NCBI RefSeq assembly: GCF_018143015.1
Contig: NC_054746.1
Span: 39,248,687 to 39,312,686, forward strand
Reading direction: 5' to 3'
DNA from: Lytechinus variegatus
Taxonomy: Eukaryota; Echinodermata; Echinoidea; Temnopleuroida; Toxopneustidae
DNA: 64,000 nt
Part shown: piece after piece, positions 32,871 through 43,500 of the stretch
Layout: the number at the start of each line of letters is the position of its first letter
How positions within the stretch are numbered: position 1 is the stretch's first letter
Translations under genes and position numbers: made by a program
The notes under the pieces: model-generated
The model's input: the letters and a program-made list of their open reading frames with translations, nothing else
Database searches by the model: none
Told to the model about the DNA's origin: nothing

Positions 32871-33703
32871 CAGGGGCGGTCGAACGTATTTTCGTTTGGG
32901 GGAGGGCAAAGCAAAAAAGGGCACTTATATGTCAAAGTGGGCATTTTGGTGCAAACATATATATTTTCATCATTAGATTATCATCTGTGTGAAAGGGTTA
33001 TGTGTTTTGTAGTATTTGAGTTGAGCACAATGATTTTAAAGTGATTTCTGATTGATAAGATTGTTGGTCGATTATGGTGCTATCCTTGCGAGATGTTGCG
33101 AGCGCGAATCGTAGGCTCAAACTTTTGGACAATTCATGTAATAAGACGTGAAAAGTAAAATGAATTCCGAGCAATGTTTTTGTAATCATGAAAAATATGT
33201 ATATCTAACTAAAGAATTAACTCGAGCGCGAGCGGAAATTTACGTACTGACCAGAAAAGAGCCTGTTAATGACTGTGTTTAGTGACTCATATCTCCATAT
33301 CTCATCAATCGAATGATGCTAGCGCGATACACGAGCTGAAAATTTTGAACATTCTAACCTGAAAACTGGATATTCTAAGCATTTTTTGTAAACATCAGGA
33401 ACACAATGATTACCTTAATAAACCAAAATTAATGCGAGTGCGAAACACGAGACAAAAATGGCTAATATTCCAACCTGAGAACTGGACATTCTATGCATTT
33501 TTGTATAAACCATGAACATAATTGATGCGAGCGCGAAGCGCTTGCCCCAGAATTGTGACCTTCCACGGGGGGGGGGGCAAAATCGTAAAAAGGTCCTCAG
33601 TTGTTACTCGTCGTTAGGGGGGGGGGGTAGGGATACGTCCCTTGCATGGGTTGTGACTCTTCAGGGGGGCAGACTGCCCCCTCCCCCCATAGGTACGCTA
33701 GTG
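32871..33703. mobile_element. Composite hAT-like element with GCGAGC units
   Basis: Opens with CAGGGGCGGTCGAACG, contains five GCGAGCGCGAA-type units about 100-120 bp apart, then two G-runs (about 33568 and 33617), and closes with CATAGGTACGCTAGTG. The two ends do not match well, so two overlapping elements may be fused here. Confidence 0.55.
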
Positions 33704-34124
33704 ACAAGCTACTTATTAAAGTGCTAATTTATCACTTCACTTTTAAAATGTACGTAACATTTAATTCTTTAAGAAAATATAGAAATAGGCTTATATAAAC
33801 ATTTCAGTATTTTGATAAATTAATCATGGAACAATTATTAATTTCTTCAAATCAAATCTGTTTTAGTAAGACAAGATTCGGGTTGCCAAAATCAACACGT
33901 CGAGATGTCTAAACAAATTCATGGCATTCGGCTGGATTTGTCTTCAAACATGTTTGATTCAGTAATGGATTTGAGGAAGTTGATCAAACTGATTGATGTT
34001 TATTTAGTCTATCATTATCAAAATTCCCTAATTTTCCAGTCAACCACCGTTATCTCATGATTATCCTTGAACGTTACACTCTGATTCTTCGTTATCAAAT
34101 TATGGAAGGACAAAACGTGATCAA

Positions 34125-34140
34125 GGTGATTAAAATCACC
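34125..34140. promoter_or_regulatory. Palindrome GGTGATTAAAATCACC upstream of gene 2
   Basis: A 16-bp perfect palindrome about 316 bp before the gene 2 start codon, overlapping TCAAGGTGA. Vertebrate OST-alpha promoters use nuclear-receptor sites; whether this is one is speculation. Confidence 0.25.
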
Positions 34141-34455
34141 GAAATTAATCATTGACAGTCACCTTGCACGTTGTATCTAGTATGAAAAAAATCACTTCAC
34201 CACAACAAATTGCAGGATTTCATAGCGATGTATCGATAACTATGTATTATGATATAACGTATCAACATCCTGTTTATTAAAGAAATCTTGAAAACTTAAG
34301 AAGCCGCAAAATAAACTTTGAGAACTATCGTTTCCTAAGAATTACTTGATGATCATCAGCATGTTGGATTCAAACAAAAGTCATGGCAGATATGTTATTC
34401 ATCACTGAAGTTCGCAAGTTCAGTGTGGATAATACACTGAAGAATTGAGAGAAAG

Positions 34456-34519
34456 ATGGCTTCCTTAGACTGTTTAGAGAACTCTAGTGGAATACCAAGC
34501 ACGAGTGATTATCTTGCAG
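34456..34519 (+). CDS. SLC51A-like: Gene 2 exon 1
   Basis: MASLDCLENSSGIPSTSDYL followed by Ala and a split Gly codon at GCAG|GTAAGA, phase 1. A start context AAAGATGG and an upstream stop-rich sequence support this ATG. Confidence 0.8.
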
Positions 34520-37500
34520 GTAAGAACAGTAAAGTACTATAAATTATGATAATTAAGATATCTGTACATTGAATGAATAAAAAAGATATATACCAACGGC
34601 ACGACTCAAATTTTTGCGGATACGTTGATAAATTGGCTATATAAGCAATTATGCTGACATGGTAATTACAACTGCTATATGAAAATAAAAGTGATGAAAT
34701 GATTCTAGTTTCAATTAATAAAGAAAATCAGCCTTCTGGTTAAATATAATACTTAATATGTATAATGAAAATTAAGTCAGAAATAAGTAAAACTTTATTA
34801 TTATTTTTAGCAAAATGGGTCTATATCATCGTAATGAAATTGTGATAATTTATTTTCATTTATTTGATTCGTCTTCTTTACCCACGGTAGCCTGTTCAGT
34901 GACTGACACACTGTTATTAACCAGGGTCCTGCACAAAACATGATTATATACATAAAACAATCATAAAAACACATTATATACAACACAATATGAAGTCAAC
35001 ATTATTACATCATAATATAATTACAATATAAAGAATGATTTTAGTGTTCAAAAGGAACAAGTATTAGAAATTACAAGAAATCAAGGGGGAAAATAAATTC
35101 ATATAAATTATGCATTCAAATAATAGGTTACATACGTTTTTATAATTGTAAACTGTTATTATATGAGTGAAAGTGCAAGAGGAATTTAGAAATCGATAAA
35201 ACTTCATTGAAAGTACATTATTATGTAACATTTTGTCCCTGGTACACATTTTGTTTGTACCTTAAGCATAATACGCATTGCACTAGAGAGTATTTATTAT
35301 TAATCGTCATTCATTCGACTTAATCATATTAATGATGAAAACGCTTTACATAAGACAGTTTTCATCCAACAGTATCCAGACGAAATGGGTTGACCCTCTT
35401 GATAATTGGTAACATGGGCGTACTACGTCCCATTTCCTAATGAAACGAAACCCAAATTGATAGTGAATGGCTCATTACAAACAGAACGAACCCAAGAGCG
35501 TGTCTAATTAGTATCGGTGTGGATTATTGCATCTTCCAGAATAAAAGACTTCATTTTCTTCAGGGAACATATCAAGAACTGATTTTATGCTTCTTGATGA
35601 GTTTCCTATGTTTTCATATTCTTTTTTTACTCGGACATCGCGAATGCTTTGGAGAAGGGAAGAGCCCCATGTTCTGATGTATGGAGGGAGGAGGCGATTG
35701 GAATTAATTGCTTGCCCTTAAATAATAGGTTGTTCAAAAAATACTCGTTACACTGTGAAAAAATTGGGCAATATTTTACCCAATATTTTGCCCAACGTTG
35801 GGCCGATAGTCAACCCTACCAACTACTGGGCAATATTTTACCCAACGTTGTTGGGGCATTAATGTGCCCAACTGTTGGGTAATATTTTGAACTACATTTT
35901 GGGGGACATTAATTTGCCCAACTTTTTAATAAAGTTATTAACCCAACATCTGGGCAAGGCCTACACTCACTTCGTGTACCTGGTCCGTGTCGATCCGGAG
36001 ACCTTATCCGAAAGTGCTTTGCATGCACAATAACGCTGCATACAAGTGCAAGTGCATATCTCAAGTGAGTGAAGCAAAAACAAAACAGCGTCAGATATAT
36101 GTCATGTATGTAGGCCTATTCTGACAAATTCCTTACAAATTATGCTTAACGTAAAGTCCAAAATAAAAAAATTAAAAAAACGTTTAAGCAACTCATCTAT
36201 GAAAGATTCAGCGAGGCTCCCCAGCCCCCAGTCATCTAGAAGCTCCTCCATATCTTATCGACCGTGTGTAGCATGCTGCAAGCGCAACTCGTGATCGTAA
36301 AGTTTCGCAACATTTACCACTCAGCAGGGCAATTACTAGCCCAACAATTGGACATCTGTATTTTGGCAGCGGCAGAGTAAAAATTTGCCTAAGTATTGGG
36401 TACATAATGCCCAACAAAACAATAACCAACGTATATATTACCCAACAAAAAAATGACCAACGTAAATTTACTCTTTTTTTTTCACAGTGTAGAAAGCTTC
36501 AAGTGAATTGATTTAATATAATAATAATAATAATAATATTTTATTCCTTATCTTGTTATTTGATATAGTCTTGCAACAGGTCAATATATATAAATATCAA
36601 TCAGAGTTTAATCAACGTTCTCACTGCGCCCATATCCTGCCTTGTTCACAAAATTTCCTGCGATGTTCAAAATTGAAATATCATCATAACAAAGATTGAC
36701 AATGGTGGTTGTAGTGAAATCGAAAATTCGTTTCATTTAAGGATTTCAGGAAAAATAAATTTATCTTTCAATATGCTCTGTATATCACACTAGCGGCGAA
36801 TAGATAGGACTATGCTTAAAAGTTTTTTTTCTTATTCATGAAAAAAAATATACTCCTAAATCACATCCTGATTTATCTTGCCCTGTCACATGCAGTTTTT
36901 GATAATTATGAAATTTTAGAAAAGTTGTTTCTGTATTAAACTTTATATTCTAATTATGATCTCACCTGTTCATCCTATCCATTCTCAATCTTTTATTTTC
37001 TCTCTTTTTTTAACCTTTCCAATTATATTAATTCAGGAATCTCTGAGAGGCCCGTCAACTTGACTTTGCTTATCGCGTGCACATTAGTGACAGTTCTACT
37101 AGTAGCCTTTTTAATTGAATCAGCATGTTTTCTGAGTAATAAGGTCCAACTTTCAGCAGTTTCCAATCATCGTATAACAACATGGTGGATGATTGCTGTA
37201 TTGCCGGTAAGTCAAACAATCCCCAAAACATTCACTTGTCTCATGGAAAATCACTGTAAATGCATATGACTTTCGAATTATGTGATCAAATCATAAAACG
37301 CGTTATGATTGTTAAGTAAATAAGAAACACAAAATTGTGAAAATTATCAATCCCCCTATATAGGCATTGGTTCTTCGAGCTATACAGTGCGTATCCAAAA
37401 AAAGTTTACACTTTGAAAAAGCCCTGGGAATTAAATAATATACAACATGTGGGTAATTTTTTCACATATAGATATTCTTGGGTTTGGGCCTCATCTATCC

Positions 37501-40500
37501 AATGAAAGTAAAAGTTTTGTCAGAATGTTACACTTGAGTAAGCACTGTCCACTTTTATAGAGCTCGCAGAAATCTGTTTGCGCGGAAATGCTCGTTTTTA
37601 CGCAATGTCAAGGGGAAAGTGCGAAATCGAACTTACCCTGCGAAACATTTCCCATTTCCCTTGCACGTTTAGTCAATTGAAAAAAAAGGGCATACATTCA
37701 AGCATTTTGTAACAATAATTTGCCACCCAAATTGAAATTTCATCACTTAGTAAGCACAACCTTTACCCTTTTTGTGCCAGCTGGATCTGTAGACATAACT
37801 GAATCTGAACAAAAGTTTATATCAGACATCTCCAGCATTTTTTTCCACTAAGTTTTTATTATTTAAAGTGAGATTACATTTTATTTTTTATTTAATACTT
37901 TTTTCTCCACACTTTTTCCAGGACTGAAAATGATTAACAAAATGAAAATCAAGCCGAAGCAATTTCATGTAAACAACAGCTCAATGTAAAACAAATATCG
38001 TCACGATAGCTTCGGTATGTGTGTGTGTGTGTGTGTGGAGGGGGGTGGATGGGGCGCAATGCACTCTTCAAAGTGTTTTGGGGCAAGGAAACAAATTTAA
38101 AAGGTAAAAGATATCTTCAAATAAATTTTACTAGCTAAATTCCATGTGTTCTTCATGATCAAGGTCTACTTTTATTCGCATAACAATTTCCAAGTTCTAC
38201 GCAAATCATTTTCACTAACTTTTCAAAAGCAAGTGGTGCTCACTCAAGTGGAAATATTTTTCGACAGTTATATTACAAATGTATAATTTTACAGGATTTT
38301 TTTTTAAGTGTAAACTTTTTTGATACGCACTGTATTATAGAGGAGTGCTTAATGAATACGTTTATCATCAGCTTTGTAATTATTATTCATTATGCGCGTT
38401 ACTTGGAGATGTATAAAATTTGAAATAAAGAATTGTTCTAAAGATACAAATCGATTCTTTTTGTTTTATCTCTTTAAAATAGAAATTAGATTCGAATGGA
38501 AGTAGACAAGAAGACGCAATAAAAAAAATCATTTCGGTGTCGTAGATTAAAGGACATTAAGGAAAACAAAATGGATTAAACCTTTCAATTTGGATCAAAG
38601 GATGAAATATTTGGGATACATGGATTATATTCAGGTTTGTTTGCCCTTGAATTCGAAACATGAGTGAGATATTCTTTGTACTTTGAAGAAAAGGGAAAAC
38701 TGTGTTACAAACATTATAGTTCACATACTTCTCTCAAACATTAGAAGAGTATATCTCGCATTTCCCAATTACATCACGTTATTCTGAACTTCTCTATGTC
38801 AATTGCGGCTCTGGCCACGGGGGGGGGGGGGGTTGGGGAGGGGCGAATCAAGATACCATAACACCGCCCCAACTTTAAGTACAACTTTATTTTTTACAAT
38901 GTTTATATATCTTCCATACATACAGGTGATGAGTTGTGTTGTTTTACCTGGAGTATACTCACCTGTATCAGCAACATTTTGTAACTTAGTAGCATCATTG
39001 TAAGTATACCTTGCCCTTTTGAAAATGTTGCCTGATTTTAAGATTCATATATGGATATGAAACTCTTCCTTTCTGTAAAAATATTCAATTTGCAATTACA
39101 ATGAAATAAAATAGGCATGAATGTATATTTTTTTCTCAATTAATACTTATATATTTATCTAATCGTAATCGTACTTTGTATTGTTCTATTAATTCATTTT
39201 TTTCATTGATTGATCGATTCTTTTTTTGTGGGGGGTGGGGGTGGGTTGAGAGGCTTCCCAGATTAATATAGCTCTACATGGAAAGGCTGAATGATTGCTT
39301 AATAGGTTCATTTTATACGAAATGAAAATAGTCTTATCAAAATCTTTTTGACTGATGTCTTTGAAAGGCAATTATACTTCTTTGTTTTTCATTATGACAT
39401 ATATGAATATATTTTTAAACATCACAATCAACGCATACAATGAGGTCCAAAGTTTTAATTAATTTGCTGAGCTAGCTGTTAATATAGGTTTTCCCGTCCA
39501 ATTTCATCAGAGTTGCATTTCAATTAATGAAAGGACGTTCAAATTCGAAAGATTTCTGTCCACCCTCTGCACACATGGTTCATTTTCATTCATTTAGTAT
39601 TCAATTCCGTTCTATATCATTCTATTGAATTTTGTAGAAATTCAATTTAGAGAGAAGTTCGTTCAAATTAATGGCCCTAAGGTGTCATTTAATTTCACGA
39701 CGACGAACTGATCGTTTAATTTCGCCTAAAACACCATTTTCAATTTCATTTATCGGCACACATATTTGCACTTTAAACTTCCAAATTCAGATACATGTAT
39801 CATGTTTCTGTATTCATTTTTTTTTCAAACTTTACCCTATATTTCTATTTTTTGCGGATCTTTTCAGTCAGAATCATTTATTCCATTATGTTTGATAAAG
39901 ACGTAATTCATGCAACACTTATAATTATGATATGGTTGTAAACGCATATTCTTTTAGTGATTGATGAGTGGGTGCAGGGGCGGATCCAGGATTTCCCAAA
40001 AGGGGGCACATTTTCCGGAGGAATTTGACGAGTAAAAAAAGAAGATTTTTAACCAAAGAATAAGGGTATTCCGTCCACGAAAAAAAAATAATTGTGCCTC
40101 TAAAGGGGGGGGCACGAGTCGGCTGTGCCCTCCCCTGGATCCGCCGTTGAGTGGGTCGATGACCTTGTATACCAATGGTAGGTATTTTTCTTCATCATCT
40201 TGTTCTTTTTTATTTTACATTATTGTATATAATTTAAATCGTTTTGGGGAGGGGATGGGTATCATGGTATTGACCACAGTCTATAGTTATGAAAGTGGAA
40301 CAAAAACGAGTTGTTGTCCCAATGATGGTCTGTCAGATGTAAAATTCAATAAAAATTTTAACATCCAATTTAGGAGTAAAACCCATTTCCATAATTATTC
40401 AAAAGAAGTAAAAAAAAAACAGCAACGAAAAACACTGTCCATATCTTGTAAGTGATTGCATATTAATGATTTTGAATTCCTAAACGTTCGCAAGGAAGGT

Positions 40501-43500
40501 ACCGGTGCGAATTTGAAAACACTACTCAGCTATTTTAATTTGATCGTTCTTTATAAATGTTTAAATGAAATAACTATGAAATCGCGTGCCAGTAGAATTA
40601 AATCAAATCAAGTATTTGGCTATTTAAATGCTGATCTCATAGGTCATTCAAATTAATTGCAAATTGAATTATTACATCATTAAATCGGTTGAAATTTTGA
40701 CGAAATTGGACGGGAAAACCTATAATAACTGCTATCTTTCCTATATTCGATGGGATTTCTACAAGCCTGATCCAACCTTTCTTACTAGGATTATTGCTTT
40801 ATGTAAATCTACATCTAATCTGATAATCATGTTTTGAAAAATAAATATATAAACATCAAACAGCAATTTTCACAAAGAAATAAATAGGCTAATACTAGAT
40901 TCAAAAGCGATCATTGGTTATGTCTCATAATGGGGGGGGGGGGGATTCAAGCCCCCATCAGCAATTACTGATGGGTAAAAAAGAGTTGTGAATCTAAGCA
41001 TTTGAAATCGCTCCGGATCGCTTCCCTATGTAGAATATATATGTGGTGTTAAAACTGACACCAATTGGTGTTAATAGAGGACCACACCCTGAGGTGTTAA
41101 AATTACACCCTAAAGATTGTTAAAACACCAAAGAGTGTAAATATAACAACCAAAGGTGTAATAACACCTATAAGTGTAAAACTAACACCACCAATTTAAC
41201 ACCGGTGTAAAATAACTGGTGTGGTCCTCTATGTACACCGGTTAACACCACAGTTTTTGCTGTGATATTGTTCTCATTAAGGTATAAAGGGATTGTGAAG
41301 TTATATAGGATAGGGGCTTCTCATCCATCATCATTTTGCTTTTCTTATCGATAATCATTTTTTTTCTCAATAATGAACTGTCCTTTAAATGACGCTTCCG
41401 GCCAGGTCATGTTGTTTGCAATAATGATAGTAATGATAACACTTTCTTTGCAGGTGCTATTCATTTACAATGTTTAAATTCCTGGTCATCGTTATGAACT
41501 ACTATGGAGGCTATGAGAAAATGATGTATCGTTTTTCTGCCGAGCGTTTCACCTTCCCTTTAGCAAGCACGCCACTCACATGCTGCTGTTTGTTTTTACC
41601 AGAAAAAAGATTAACAAGGTATATACCCTATGGATATGATTATCATTTAGCTAAAAAATAATAACAATTTACAATCATCCTTCACTTTCCTATACTTGCT
41701 CATGCACGTGTCTATCAGTACACGTGCTTCTTAAATCATTTTACAGAGCAGTGGTGCAATTAAACCCTTAGTTTTACCCACCACATTTTCATTTTAGACC
41801 ATCTCTACCAACTACCAATTTTTGATATTTTTTTTACAAAGGTTTAGCTTTCTAGATTTACAAATATATACATCTTACAAATTTAATAATTGATATACTT
41901 GACTTATTGTTTGTCAGTGTTTTCATTGAAATTAATTTGCTTGTTTGTTTCATTGATTTTTTAAAAATATAATTTATCCATATAATTGTTTTGGTGAGGC
42001 AATGGACTAAAACCAAAGGGCTAGTCCATAAATTCGTAAAGGTGGCACATGATTTAATGGGAAATTTGGGGGTTCATATTGCGAGGGAGCGAAGCGACCG
42101 AGAAGAAATTTGTTTTGCTTATATTGACCCGAAATTTGGCATTTAAAGCAATGTTAGATGAACAGGATATCTAACGAAAATCACTGAACCAATAATGCGA
42201 GCGTGAAATGCAAGCTAAGTCTTTTACCCCCCCCATTTTTTCATCGCTTTAAAAATACATAAAAATTACGCAATATGAAGCGCAAACTAAAATATTTCAA
42301 TCTATATTGAATTGAAAACGAGATAATTTATACGCCAGGTAAAGGCCTTATGCTTGTTACAAACCCCTCAAAAAAAGTTTGGAAAAAATCTGAGTTTGGC
42401 CATTAATTTCTCCCAACTCCCAATTTTACACAATGCATATTTGATACCAATTAAAAGATCATTTAATTTTCTTTAAAATGATACCATGCTTGTTATGATC
42501 ATGTCATCACGAAAAGAGTAGGATTTGAAAAGTTACAAAACTAGCAGAAATAGTCATGAAGGGTCAATAAAGAAAATGATTCTTTTGTCTGTGTCAACAG
42601 AGATGAAAATCCATTCAAATCAAGACCCTGTTTCTTCATATTTGATGTTTTATTGTGGTTTATGAAGTGATGGTTCTGCGAGATAACATGGCTTGGGTCG
42701 TGGTTTGACATACCCATGCAAGTTTGTTAGTTGTTATGTACTTGCTTGTGCAGAGGTATGATTGATTCCGTGTTAATGTTGCATGAAAACAAAAGAAACC
42801 GCTGAGAAACTCACACATCAATGCGGAAAAAAAGAACAGTGACTTTCAATATTCTGTCATTTTGCAACTTTTAAATTTTGAACTTGCCCCACATTTCAAG
42901 GCACTGCACCTCCGTGTGCAGGGGCCTCTGAACGGTTTTCAAAATGGGGGGGGGCTGACTGTGCAAAAAATCACAATCATAAAATTATGGTCATTTGTAC
43001 GTTTTTGTACACGGTTTTGGAAAAAAAAGTTGGGGAGGGGGCTGAAGCCCCCCCCCCCGCTTCCGCGGCCCCTGATGTGAACCATAATCATTATCATGTA
43101 GGGTATCATTATTTTGAAGGAAAATTAAATGATCTATTCATTGGTATAAATTACACATAATAATATTCACTGAGACCAAGGAGAGATTATCGATCACAGT
43201 CAGATTTCCAAACTTTTTTAAGGAGTTTATATCTCGTTATAAATGCGAAATGCGAACGCGATAAACTCTAAACGTGGAACGGTGGAAAGGGTTTACCCCC
43301 CCCCATTATTTATCTTGATCCAATTGAGATGTTGAATGATTCCGATCAGAAGAAAATATATTTCAAGATGCAGATGACAGTACTCTTTATGAGTTAACGT
43401 TGAATACACTTTCCATCTACAGGCGAAGTTTTAAATGGTTGAAAATCGCTGTCTTACAAGTGGCCATCTTCAAACCAGTTACATCATTCATTGGAGTAAT

